Source of the DNA: Actinoplanes philippinensis
GTDB lineage: Bacteria; Actinomycetota; Actinomycetes; Mycobacteriales; Micromonosporaceae
DNA length: 64,000 bases
Assembly (NCBI RefSeq): GCF_900113015.1
Contig: NZ_FONV01000014.1
Coordinates: forward strand, 186,001 to 250,000
Direction: 5' to 3'
Position 1 is the stretch's first letter. Every line of letters begins with the position of its first letter. Below, one piece after another: positions 8,461 through 16,717 of the stretch. Position numbers and translations under genes: made by a program. The notes beneath the pieces were generated by a model, which saw only the letters and a program-made list of their open reading frames with translations, had not been told where the DNA came from and did no database searches.

Positions 8461-8745
8461 TCACCCCTCGGCGGCCAGCGCGCCGAGCTCCTCCAGCTCG
8501 TCGAAGGCCGCCCGCACGGCCGCGGAGTCAGCGTCGTGGGCCAGGAGAGCCGCGGCGATCGATGTCGCCTCCGGCCCCTCGATCCCCCGATGGGCGAGAA
8601 GCCGGACCACCGTGTCCCGGAGGCCGTCCCCGAACGGGTGAAGAGAGACGGGCATCGGCACGGCCCCGGCCGGTATGTCGATGCCGAACAGCCTGCCGAA
8701 TGCCGCGGGATCGCCGAGGGCGAGATGTCTGGCAACGATGTTCAA
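8461..8745 (-). CDS. Small protein of unknown function (94 aa)
   Basis: I do not recognise this protein. It is predicted soluble and acidic, with helical segments (SAAVRAAFDELEELGALA) and no signal peptide or membrane segment. The likely start is a TTG at 8745; a good ribosome site is not evident. It lies between the XPB helicase and the helicase-C protein, genes that are often direct neighbours, and has its own strong hairpin on each side (8413-8452 and 8794-8835), so it looks like an independent transcription unit inserted between them. Codon use is GC-rich at third positions but less extreme than in the helicases. Confidence 0.5.
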   Translation of the reverse strand: MNIVARHLALGDPAAFGRLFGIDIPAGAVPMPVSLHPFGDGLRDTVVRLLAHRGIEGPEATSIAAALLAHDADSAAVRAAFDELEELGALAAEG

Positions 8746-8793
8746 GGGATCAGAAGCAGAGGTGATCGCGCGGCCCTCCCGACAGAAAGCGAA

Positions 8794-8835
8794 CGACTAG
8801 CTGAACCAAGCCTATAGGCCTCGTTCAGCTAGTCG
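8794..8835. terminator. Strong hairpin downstream of the helicase-C gene
   Basis: A perfect 13-bp inverted repeat (8794-8806 with 8823-8835, arm CGACTAGCTGAAC). The 16-base loop itself contains the palindrome GCCTATAGGC. It sits 20 bases past the stop of the 8856-11222 gene, so a terminator is the simplest reading. Confidence 0.7.
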
Positions 8836-8855
8836 CAAGCCGCCTGGATGGAGGA

Positions 8856-11222
8856 CTACTCCTCGGTCACCGCCGCGGTTATCCGGTGCAGGGCGAAGGT
8901 GTGCAGGCTCTCGCCGCGTTCGTCCTCCGCGCGCAGGTAACCCGCGGACAGCGAGACCGGGCGGACCAGGCGGGACAGGGTCGCTCCGTGCGAGTCGACG
9001 TAACCGACCCACACCCGGGCCTTGTCGCGGACCGCCTGCTGGAGCACCGCCATCGCCTGGGTGTGCTGCTGGACCGCGGTCAGGCCGGGGATCGCCTGGC
9101 CGTGGGCGGCGCGGACGGTCACCGGGGCGCGCCGGGCGGCCCTGGTGGCGATGTCGCCGCGACGCAGCTGCTCGACGACGCCGGCCAGACGCGGGCCGGC
9201 CAGGACCGGTGCGGCGGGCTCGGCGATCCGCGGGCTGCGCGACGGCGCGCGCCGGGCTTTCGGCCGGGTCAGCACGGTCGTGCCGCCGGCGTCCTCGGCG
9301 ACCGGGGCGTACCCGTTCTCGCGCAGCGCCCCGAGCAGCCGGGCCACCGGGCGCGGGCTGACCAGCACGGTCGGCGCGATCCGCCGCAGGTCGAGGGTGC
9401 CGAGGCGCCGGTCGGCGACCACCTCGGCGAGCAGGGCCTCGTCGTCGCTGCGCAGGTAGGAGCCGGCCGAGCCGCTGCGCAGGCCGCCGTGCCGCCGTGC
9501 CGTGTCGTCGATCAGGTAGGTCAGGGTCTGCGGCACCGGGGTGCGCGACCGGCGGCGGAACAGCGCGTGCAGGTCGGCGGCCTGATAGCCGACGTCCAGA
9601 GCGCGCCGCACGCTGGCCGGCGTGACCCGGAAGACGCTGGCCCCACCGGCCGACTCGGGCTCGGCGAGGACGTCCAGCTCGGTGGCGAGCTCCGGCTCGG
9701 GCGGGCCGGGCACGATCACCGTGAGGTCGGCCTGGACCAGGATGTGGTCGACCGGGGCGGGCAGCAACTGGTCGAGCGCGCGGACGGCGTCGGCGTGGGC
9801 ATCCTCCGGATGCACCCCGAGCGGGTCACCGTCGTCCGGTCCGGCGTCGGTCAGGAGCAATCGGGCGTACGAGGTGAGCGCCCCCAGCCCGGTGATCCCG
9901 AGGAGGGCCGCCCCGGCGTATGCGTCGCGGTGTGCCGTCTCCCGCCCGCGGGCCCGTCGCGGCGCCTGCCACGCGAGCAGCGCCAGCAGGTCGTCGGCGG
10001 CGGGCGCGGCGCCCGGGTCCAGCTCGGCGAGCGCGGTGAGCGCCTCCCGCCGGGCCTGCGGCGCCCCGGCCCGCTCGGCATCCGGGGCGAGCGCGTTGAT
10101 CGGCCGGTCCCGCTCGTCGCGGCGGCCGATCAGCCCGGGCTGCCGGGTCATGGTGAGCCAGGCCCGGGCCAGGGCGGCCCAGCGGTGTGCGATGCCGGCG
10201 GCACGCCACAGGTCGTACGCCCCGGTGGGTAGGAAGTTGTCCTGGTTCTGGCCGTTCTCGGCCTCGCCGAGCAGACCCGCCGCGTAGCTGATCTCGACGA
10301 GCAGCGCGGCGCCGGCCTCGTCCACGCCGGCGGCCTTGGCCAGGCGTTTGAGGTCGCGGACGCCGAGCCCGCCGGCGCGCAGCACGGGGGCCGGCTCGGC
10401 GGCGAGGGACTCCAGGACGGCCTCGGCGGCGCGGACCGCCTCCATGGTCTGGCCGGCGCCGGCCGAGTCGGCGGCCCGCTGGTCGCGGACCGGCCCGTCG
10501 GGGACCGGCGCGGACGGGCGCAGCACACCGAGCGGCCCGGTGTCCCGGCGCAGCAGCATGCCGATCTCGCGGGGCAGCTCGACGAGCTCGCCGTCGGGGC
10601 GCGGCGCGCGGCCCGCCTCCGACACCGGCACCAGCACGTGCTGGTCGACGAGCCAGCGGACCGGCTCGGCGACGGCGTCGCGGGTGAGGGCGCCGATCGG
10701 CGGGCCGGCGGCGAGCCGGTCGAGGACGGCGCGGGCGCCGGGCGGGGCGGCGAGCACGGTGCGGCGCAGTTTGGCCGGGTCGGCGCAGAGGGCGGCGGCC
10801 TGCGGGTCGAGGAAGTCGGCGGGCCGGCCGAGCCCCGCGGGGTACGGCGAGGTGACCTCGTCGACGGCGCCGACCACCTGGAGCCCGTCCTCCGGCCCGT
10901 GCAGCAGGAAACGGACACGCAGCCGGTCGATCGCGAGCCGCACGTCCTCCTCGCTGATGCCGGTGGTCAGCTCCAGAACGGCGCGGACCGAGGTGAGCGC
11001 GGTGTCGGCGGCCCGGGTGAGACGGGCCGCGTCGAGGACGGCGAGGGTGAACTCGTCGAGGCCGTCCAGGCAGCGGGCGACCGAGTTGCGGGACTGCGCG
11101 CGTACGGCGAGGGCCGAGACGTCAGCCGGCACCGGGATGACGAGATCCGGGCGCAGTTGTATGAGCGCGCCCAGAGCCTCGTCGGGCAGCGACCGGAGTT
11201 GATCGGCGAATGTGGTGGCCAT
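8856..11222 (-). CDS. Helicase C-terminal (XPB/Ssl2-like) domain protein
   Basis: A 788-aa actinobacterial protein of the family represented by mycobacterial Rv0862c. It has an N-terminal helical region (FADQLRSLPDEALGALIQLRPDLVIPVP), long alanine-rich winged-helix segments, and a C-terminal helicase-C-type domain with a WYL-like end (VWVGYVDSHGATLSRLVRPVSL...LHTFALHRI). No Walker motifs are seen, so it is unlikely to hydrolyse ATP by itself. The ATG at 11222 gives the standard N-terminus; a TTG nine bases upstream is possible. It is immediately upstream of the XPB locus on the same strand, which suggests a partner or regulator of that helicase; this is inference. Confidence 0.88.
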   Translation of the reverse strand: MATTFADQLRSLPDEALGALIQLRPDLVIPVPADVSALAVRAQSRNSVARCLDGLDEFTLAVLDAARLTRAADTALTSVRAVLELTTGISEEDVRLAIDRLRVRFLLHGPEDGLQVVGAVDEVTSPYPAGLGRPADFLDPQAAALCADPAKLRRTVLAAPPGARAVLDRLAAGPPIGALTRDAVAEPVRWLVDQHVLVPVSEAGRAPRPDGELVELPREIGMLLRRDTGPLGVLRPSAPVPDGPVRDQRAADSAGAGQTMEAVRAAEAVLESLAAEPAPVLRAGGLGVRDLKRLAKAAGVDEAGAALLVEISYAAGLLGEAENGQNQDNFLPTGAYDLWRAAGIAHRWAALARAWLTMTRQPGLIGRRDERDRPINALAPDAERAGAPQARREALTALAELDPGAAPAADDLLALLAWQAPRRARGRETAHRDAYAGAALLGITGLGALTSYARLLLTDAGPDDGDPLGVHPEDAHADAVRALDQLLPAPVDHILVQADLTVIVPGPPEPELATELDVLAEPESAGGASVFRVTPASVRRALDVGYQAADLHALFRRRSRTPVPQTLTYLIDDTARRHGGLRSGSAGSYLRSDDEALLAEVVADRRLGTLDLRRIAPTVLVSPRPVARLLGALRENGYAPVAEDAGGTTVLTRPKARRAPSRSPRIAEPAAPVLAGPRLAGVVEQLRRGDIATRAARRAPVTVRAAHGQAIPGLTAVQQHTQAMAVLQQAVRDKARVWVGYVDSHGATLSRLVRPVSLSAGYLRAEDERGESLHTFALHRITAAVTEE

Positions 11223-11300
11223 CGTCTTCAACGCTAACGTTCATGGGACGATGGTGGTGGGTCCGGGCGTGGCCGGACCTCTATCTGAGGAGGACCGAAA

Positions 11301-11507
11301 GTGGCGAAGGCCAAGCTGCCGGGTACGCAGGTGTCGACGGGGGAGAACTCGGCCGGGCCGCGCGGCGTGGACATGAAGGGCCGTATGCACGTGTCCGAGC
11401 TGATCTCCGACCGCGCTGCCGCCCCGTCCCCCTTCGGTGACGACCAGACGTTCCCTCTTCCGGTGGAGACCCTGACCTACCGGGCCACCCACGGTCAGGG
11501 TGACTGA
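11301..11507 (+). CDS. Small conserved-type actinobacterial protein (68 aa)
   Basis: A short soluble protein starting at GTG with an excellent GAGGAGG site seven bases upstream. It is rich in Gly, Ser and Pro in the first half, followed by RMHVSELISDRAAAPSPFGDD and a TLTYRATHG tail. I do not know its function. It overlaps the HAD phosphatase gene by eight bases, which indicates translational coupling, and it is divergent from the helicase-C gene with 78 bases between starts. Confidence 0.72.
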   Translation: MAKAKLPGTQVSTGENSAGPRGVDMKGRMHVSELISDRAAAPSPFGDDQTFPLPVETLTYRATHGQGD

Positions 11508-12132
11508 CCTCGGAGCGGTCGGTTTCGACCTGGACATGACCCTGATCGACTCCCGCCCCGGGATCCGGGCGGCGTATCAGGAGCTCACCGCCCGGACGGG
11601 CGTCTTCGTCGACGCGGATCTCGCGGTGTCGCGGCTCGGCCCGCCGTTGCGGACCGAGTTGCGGCACTGGTTCCCGGCGGACGAGGTCGAGGAGGCCGTC
11701 ACCATCTATCGGGCGCTCTATCCGGAGTTCGCGATCGCGCCGAGCCTGCCCACACCGGGCGCTGCCGAGGCTCTCGACGCGGTCCGGGCGGCCGGTCTGC
11801 GGGTCGTGGTGGTGACGTCGAAACTCGGCCGTCTGGCCGCGCTGCACCTGGATCACCTGGGGTTATACGCCGACGAGCTGGCCGGTGACCTGTTCGCCGA
11901 GGGCAAGGCGTCCGCGCTGGCCGAGCACGGCGTCGGGTGGTATGTCGGGGATCACATCGCGGACATGGTGGCGGCCCGGACGGCGGGCGTGCCCGGTGTC
12001 GGCGTGACCACCGGCCCGTGTGCCGAGGCCGAGTTGTGGGCGGCCGGCGCTTCGTACGTTTTGTCCGATCTGACCATGTTCCCGACGTTACTCAGTGAGA
12101 TTGCAGTTGGGCCGGAGCCGTCGGCTGGATAG
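11500..12132 (+). CDS. HAD-family hydrolase (phosphoglycolate phosphatase-like)
   Basis: A 210-aa haloacid dehalogenase superfamily hydrolase. Motif I is FDLDMTLIDS near residues 9-18, motif II is VVVTSK near 106, and motif IV is GDHIADMVAA near 150. The helical cap lies between motifs I and II, the class I arrangement of phosphoglycolate phosphatase and related enzymes. The substrate cannot be told from sequence. The GTG start overlaps the upstream 68-aa gene, so the two are probably co-translated. Confidence 0.85.
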   Translation: MTDLGAVGFDLDMTLIDSRPGIRAAYQELTARTGVFVDADLAVSRLGPPLRTELRHWFPADEVEEAVTIYRALYPEFAIAPSLPTPGAAEALDAVRAAGLRVVVVTSKLGRLAALHLDHLGLYADELAGDLFAEGKASALAEHGVGWYVGDHIADMVAARTAGVPGVGVTTGPCAEAELWAAGASYVLSDLTMFPTLLSEIAVGPEPSAG

Positions 12133-12178
12133 CCTTGGCGTGAGCGGTTGTGTCCATTGAGTGAAGTTGAGGTCAGCG

Positions 12179-12565
12179 GTGCCCACGGGTCGAGTGAAGT
12201 GGTACGACGCTACGAAGGGATTCGGCTTCGTCACCAGTGACGAGGGCGGAGACGTGTTCCTTCCCAAGGGTGCGCTGCCGGCGGGGGTCACGGAGTTGAA
12301 AACCGGCCAGCGGATCGAGTTCGGCGTCGTCGACAGCCGGAAGGGCGCGCAGGCCATGGGTGTGAAACTCCTGGATGCCCCACCGTCCCTGGCCGAGTTG
12401 CGCCGCCGCCCGGCGGACGAGCTGGCCAGCATGATCGAAGACATGATCAAAGTCCTGGAGAGTTCGGTGCAGCCGTCCCTGCAGCGGGGTCGATACCCGG
12501 ACAAGAAGACCTCGCTGAAGATCGCGCAGCTGGTGCACGCGGTCGCCCGCGAGTTCGAGATCTGA
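12179..12565 (+). CDS. Cold-shock domain protein with C-terminal extension
   Basis: Residues 1-65 form a cold-shock domain that binds single-stranded RNA and DNA: GRVKWYDATKGFGFV carries RNP1, and DVFLP is a variant of RNP2 (usually DVFVH). A helical extension of about 60 residues follows, making it about twice the length of a normal Csp. The GTG at 12179 has GAGGT seven bases upstream and gives the standard N-terminus. It is convergent with mqnD, with stops 20 bases apart. The extension resembles those on other actinobacterial Csp paralogues of unknown role. Confidence 0.9.
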   Translation: MPTGRVKWYDATKGFGFVTSDEGGDVFLPKGALPAGVTELKTGQRIEFGVVDSRKGAQAMGVKLLDAPPSLAELRRRPADELASMIEDMIKVLESSVQPSLQRGRYPDKKTSLKIAQLVHAVAREFEI

Positions 12566-12585
12566 GTTCGGACTAGCAACAGGTT

Positions 12586-13395
12586 CTACAGAAACGACGG
12601 CACAGCAGGCGTGAGACCCGCCGCCGCCGCGCGCCCGAGCAGGGCGTCGGCGGCGGCGAGCCCGTCTTTGCCCAGCTCCAGGGTGAATTCGTTGACGTAG
12701 AGCTCGATGTGCTGCCGCACCACGGCCGGCTCCATCTCCTGCGCGTTGGCGAGGATGAAGTCCTGGCTGGCCGACGGGTCGCGCCATCCGTGCCGCAAGG
12801 ACTCGCGGATCCACCCGGTGGCCTCGGCCGGGTCGACCGTGCCGCGCTTGGCGAGGATCGCGCCGAGCGGGATCGGCAGGCCGGTGTCGCCCTCCCACCA
12901 CTCGCCGAGGTCGACCAGCGCGGTCAGGCCGTAGCGCTGGTAGGTGAACCGGGCCTCGTGGATGACCAGGCCCGCGTCGAAACGGCCGTCGGCCACACCC
13001 GGCATGATCTGGTGGAACGGGACGACCTCGATGCGGGCCGGACGCTGGTCGGCGGCCCAGAGGCGAAACAAGAGGTACGCCGTGGTGCGGTCACCCGGCA
13101 CGGCCACCGTCGCCCCGTCGAGGTCGGTGCGCCCGTTGGTCAGCACGAGCGGCCCGCAGCCCCGGCCGAGGGCGCCGCCGCAGTGCAGCAGCTCATAGTC
13201 GCCGAGCAGCCAGGGCAGCGCCGCATAACTGACCTTGACCAGGTCGAACGCGCCGTCGAGAGCGGCCGTGTTGGTGACGTCGACGTCGGCGAAGGTCAGG
13301 TCGACCGGCGGGGCGCCGGGCACGAGACCGTGCACGAGAGCGTGGAAGACGAACGTGTCGTTGGGGCACGGCGAGACAGCGAGAGAAAGCGCCAC
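12586..13395 (-). CDS. mqnD: 1,4-dihydroxy-6-naphthoate synthase (menaquinone, futalosine pathway)
   Basis: MqnD converts cyclic de-hypoxanthine futalosine to 1,4-dihydroxy-6-naphthoate. The protein is 269 aa with a periplasmic-binding-protein-like fold. Family features include the N-terminal LAVSPCPNDTFVFHAL, FDLVKVSYAALP, the GGALGRGCGPL segment, and VIHEARFTYQRYGL. The start is a GTG. mqnB, for futalosine hydrolase, is also in this window at 20312, so this organism makes menaquinone by the futalosine route; the two genes are separated here by about 7 kb of unrelated genes on both strands. Confidence 0.94.
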   Translation of the reverse strand: MALSLAVSPCPNDTFVFHALVHGLVPGAPPVDLTFADVDVTNTAALDGAFDLVKVSYAALPWLLGDYELLHCGGALGRGCGPLVLTNGRTDLDGATVAVPGDRTTAYLLFRLWAADQRPARIEVVPFHQIMPGVADGRFDAGLVIHEARFTYQRYGLTALVDLGEWWEGDTGLPIPLGAILAKRGTVDPAEATGWIRESLRHGWRDPSASQDFILANAQEMEPAVVRQHIELYVNEFTLELGKDGLAAADALLGRAAAAGLTPAVPSFL

Positions 13396-13512
13396 ACTCT
13401 CACGCTAGTCCGTACCCCAGGGAAAATATTCATGTCTCCCTCTGGCCTTGAAGGTGTGATCCTTCCTACACTCCGCCTTGTTGGATCAAGTGATCGACCA
13501 AGGGGGTGTCTT

Positions 13513-15537
13513 GTGATCCGTAAGCTGGTCGCGGGCGTCTTGGTGCTCGGCCTCGTCGGTGGGCTGCCCACGCCCGCCAGCGCCGCGAGCTGGACGCCCG
13601 CCTACGACCTGGAGGGCGCGTGCGTCACCCTCCAGGCTTTCAACGGTTCGACGTCACTCGGCTACGTCTGGAAGGACTCGGTCGGGTACGGCTTCAAGAG
13701 CGCCGTCGCCAGTGCCGAACCCTTCCGGCTGGAAGCCACCCAGCTCGGGCGCTACGTCCTGCGCGACCAGGACGGGGCGCCGCCCTACCAGAGCGTCGTC
13801 AACTGGGTGTGGGCCGGATCCGAGTACGGCGCCCGCGCCGACTGGACGGTCACCACCGACGGCAGCAGCTACAAGTTCGTGAACACCGCGACCGGTCAGC
13901 AGGCCGGCTCCTACCTGGGTGGGCTCGGCACCGGCAGCGCCACCTTCAAGCTCGCCCCGGCCTCCGGGTGCGTCGCCAACCCGGACATCGCCACCGGCGT
14001 CAGCGGCACCCCGGGACCCGCGGTCGACGCCGGCGGCAAGCTCGTCGGCTGGATCGACGCGCACGCGCACATCACCGCCGGTGAGGCGTTCGGCGGGGCA
14101 CTGCACTGCGGGGACGCGTACGCGCCCGGCGGTGTCACGGTCGCCCTCAAGGGCTGCGCCTCGCACGGCACCCTCGGCTGGGGCGCCCTGCTCGAAGCGA
14201 TCATCGCCGGCACCGACCCGATCAACTCGGCCGAGGACGGCTGGCCCACCTTCGGCGACTGGCCGCAGTACGACACGCTGCTGCACGAGGCCTCCTACTT
14301 CCGCAGCCTGGAACGGACCTGGAAGTCCGGGCAGCGGGTGCTCAACGTGCTGCTGGTCGCCAACCGGGTGATCTGCGAGCTCACCCCCGAGCACACCTCC
14401 TGCAACGAGATGGACCAGATCCGGGCGCAAGCGCTCTATCTGCAGAAGATGCAGGACTATGTGGACGCCCGCAGCGGCGGTCCGGGCAAGGGCTGGTTCC
14501 GGCTGGCGAAGACCCCGGCAGAGGTACGCAGCATCGCCGCCCAGGGCAAACTCGCCGTCACGATCGGTGTGGAGAACTCCGAGATCTTCAACTGCCGGGA
14601 GATCAAGAACGTCCCGCAGTGCACCACCGCCGACATCGACGCCGGGCTCAACGAGCTGCAGAGCCTGGGCGTGAGCGGCCTCTACCCGGTGCACAAGTTC
14701 GACAACGCGTTCGGCGGCACCCGCTTCGACGAGGGCGTCACCGGCGCAGCGATCAACGTCGGCAACCTGCTCTCCACCGGCCACTGGTGGCAGGCGACCA
14801 GCTGCACCGGCCCGTCCGACAACGAGCAGCCGATCGTCAGCGACGACCTCGCCAAACTGCTGGAACTCGGCGTCGGCCTGCCCGCCGGCACGGTTCTCCC
14901 GGTCTACCCGAGCGGCAAGATCTGCAACACCCGTGGACTGACCGATCTCGGCACGTACCTCGTCAAAGCGATGATGAACCGCGGCATGATCATCCACATC
15001 GACCACATGGGGGTGAAGACCGCGTCAGCGGTCCTCGACCTGGCCGAGCAGGCGAAATACCCGGGCGTCGCCTCCGTGCACACCTGGGCCGACCCCGCCC
15101 TGATCAACCGGACGCTCGGTGTCGGCGGCTTCGTCGCCAGCTACGCCTTCGCGGCCCACGACGACGGCCAGGGCACGCCCACCTTCCTCGACGAGTGGCG
15201 CACCCACCGGGCGCTCGCCAACGGCTCCAAGATCACCGGGTACGGCGTCGGCACCGACGTGAACGGCCTGGGCCCGCAGGCGGCGCCCCGCCTGGACGCC
15301 GCGTCCAGCCCGCTCAACTACCCGTTCACCGCGACCAACGGCACCACGGTCGCCAAGCAGGTCTACGGCAGCCGCACCTTCAACCTCAACACCGACGGCG
15401 TCGCCCAGTACGGGCTCTACGCCGACTGGGTCACCGACCTGATCAACTCGGCCGGATCCGACGGCCCACTGCTCCGGCAGCAGCTGCTCAGCGGCGCCGA
15501 GGCGTACACGGTGATGTGGGAAAGGTCCCGTGCGTGA
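13513..15537 (+). CDS. Secreted M19-like membrane dipeptidase / amidohydrolase
   Basis: A 674-aa exported protein. The GTG at 13513 has GGGGG eight bases upstream and gives a signal peptide with cleavage near ASA-ASW (residue 25). Residues 25-155 are a beta-rich region without recognised function. From about 178 an amidohydrolase barrel follows: a HAH metal motif in IDAHAHI (H184 and H186), VGVEN, HIDHMG and GVGTDVNG. These resemble the renal dipeptidase (peptidase M19) family, though the spacing is long and the substrate is uncertain. The stop overlaps the start of a transporter gene (GTGA), and a GH1 glycosidase follows. Confidence 0.8.
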   Translation: MIRKLVAGVLVLGLVGGLPTPASAASWTPAYDLEGACVTLQAFNGSTSLGYVWKDSVGYGFKSAVASAEPFRLEATQLGRYVLRDQDGAPPYQSVVNWVWAGSEYGARADWTVTTDGSSYKFVNTATGQQAGSYLGGLGTGSATFKLAPASGCVANPDIATGVSGTPGPAVDAGGKLVGWIDAHAHITAGEAFGGALHCGDAYAPGGVTVALKGCASHGTLGWGALLEAIIAGTDPINSAEDGWPTFGDWPQYDTLLHEASYFRSLERTWKSGQRVLNVLLVANRVICELTPEHTSCNEMDQIRAQALYLQKMQDYVDARSGGPGKGWFRLAKTPAEVRSIAAQGKLAVTIGVENSEIFNCREIKNVPQCTTADIDAGLNELQSLGVSGLYPVHKFDNAFGGTRFDEGVTGAAINVGNLLSTGHWWQATSCTGPSDNEQPIVSDDLAKLLELGVGLPAGTVLPVYPSGKICNTRGLTDLGTYLVKAMMNRGMIIHIDHMGVKTASAVLDLAEQAKYPGVASVHTWADPALINRTLGVGGFVASYAFAAHDDGQGTPTFLDEWRTHRALANGSKITGYGVGTDVNGLGPQAAPRLDAASSPLNYPFTATNGTTVAKQVYGSRTFNLNTDGVAQYGLYADWVTDLINSAGSDGPLLRQQLLSGAEAYTVMWERSRA

Positions 15538-16706
15538 CGCTTGTCGAAACGCCGGTCCGCCGGTCATGGATGGTCGCTTACGCGCTCGCCATGATCGGCG
15601 TGGCCGCCGGCTGGTTCGGGCCGATCCAGATCCTGCTCCCGGAGCAGGCGGCCCACCTCGCCGGCGACAGTGGTAAGGAGGCGCTGCTCGCCCTGGTCAC
15701 CGCCTGGGGCGCAGGCGCCTCCATGGCCGCCAATCCACTGTGGGGCATGGTCTCCGACCGGCTCGGCAAGCGCCGGCCGATCTTCGTGGCCGGCACCCTG
15801 ATCGGCGTCGCGGGACTCCTCGTCCTCTCCGCGGCCGACACCACGACGCTCATGGTCACCGGCTGGATCCTGGTGCAGGTCGGGCTGAACGGGCCGATGG
15901 CGGCGCTGGCCGCGATGATCGGCGACCAGGTGCCCGAACGGCAGCGGGGCACGGTCGGTGCCCTGTTCGGAGTCGCCCAGATCATCGGCGTCATCCTGGG
16001 CACGGCGGTGGCGGTGGCGGCCGGCTCGACCACCCCCGGCTACGTCGCGGTGGCGATCGCGGTGCCGGCCCTCGGCGCCTCGCTGCTGATCATCAGCCGG
16101 GAACAGCCGGTGGTCGTCGCCGGTCGCGCGAAGATCCACTGGCCGGGCGGGCAGTTCGCCTGGGCCTGGCTGATCCGCTTCCTGCTCAACCTGGTCAACG
16201 CGCTTGTCCTGGTCTACCTGCTCTACTACCTGTCGGACGAGGTCGGCGTCGGCGACGCGGCCACCTGGGTGCTCATCGTGACCGTGGTGAACGTGCTGTT
16301 CGCCGGCATCTTCGGCTTCGCCGGGGGAGTGCTCTCCGACCGCTGGGAGAGGCGCCGGGTCTTCGTGGCCGCCGGCGCCGTCATCCTCGCCGCCGGCACG
16401 GCGCTGATGGCCCTCGTCCCGGTCGTGCCCGTGGTGATCGCCGCGTCCGTACTGGTCGGGGTCGGCTGGGGTGCGTACATCGCGGTCGACATGGCCGTGC
16501 TCACCCACGTCCTGCCGGACCCGGAGACCCGGGCCACCATGCTCGGCGTCGCCAACGTGGCCGGAACCCTGCCACAGATGCTCGCCCCGGTGCTCGCCGC
16601 GCCGATCGTCACCGCGCTCGGCGGTTACCGCACGCTCTACCTGGTCACGGCCGGCTTCGCGCTGCTGGCGCTGGCCCTGCTGCCCCGCCTCCGGGCGATC
16701 CACTGA
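15534..16706 (+). CDS. MFS transporter (sugar or glycoconjugate uptake candidate)
   Basis: A 390-aa protein with about 12 hydrophobic segments. The cytoplasmic loop signature after helix 2 is present (GMVSDRLGKRRPIF), with a second copy in the C-terminal half (GVLSDRWERRRVF). The GTG at 15534 overlaps the stop of the secreted hydrolase gene; an ATG at 15567 is an alternative. It sits between a secreted hydrolase and a cytoplasmic GH1 enzyme, so it probably imports the product of the first and feeds the second. The identity of that compound is unknown. Confidence 0.85.
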   Translation: MTLVETPVRRSWMVAYALAMIGVAAGWFGPIQILLPEQAAHLAGDSGKEALLALVTAWGAGASMAANPLWGMVSDRLGKRRPIFVAGTLIGVAGLLVLSAADTTTLMVTGWILVQVGLNGPMAALAAMIGDQVPERQRGTVGALFGVAQIIGVILGTAVAVAAGSTTPGYVAVAIAVPALGASLLIISREQPVVVAGRAKIHWPGGQFAWAWLIRFLLNLVNALVLVYLLYYLSDEVGVGDAATWVLIVTVVNVLFAGIFGFAGGVLSDRWERRRVFVAAGAVILAAGTALMALVPVVPVVIAASVLVGVGWGAYIAVDMAVLTHVLPDPETRATMLGVANVAGTLPQMLAPVLAAPIVTALGGYRTLYLVTAGFALLALALLPRLRAIH

Positions 16707-16717
16707 AAGGAACCACC

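Noticed and set aside
8319..8735. Extended N-terminus for the XPB helicase
   Set aside because: The frame stays open across a hairpin and the 94-aa gene; the GTG at 8318 has GGAGGG and gives the family start.
12709..13512. Extended N-terminus for the M19-like gene
   Set aside because: The open frame runs antisense through mqnD. The GTG at 13513 has a ribosome site and a textbook signal peptide.
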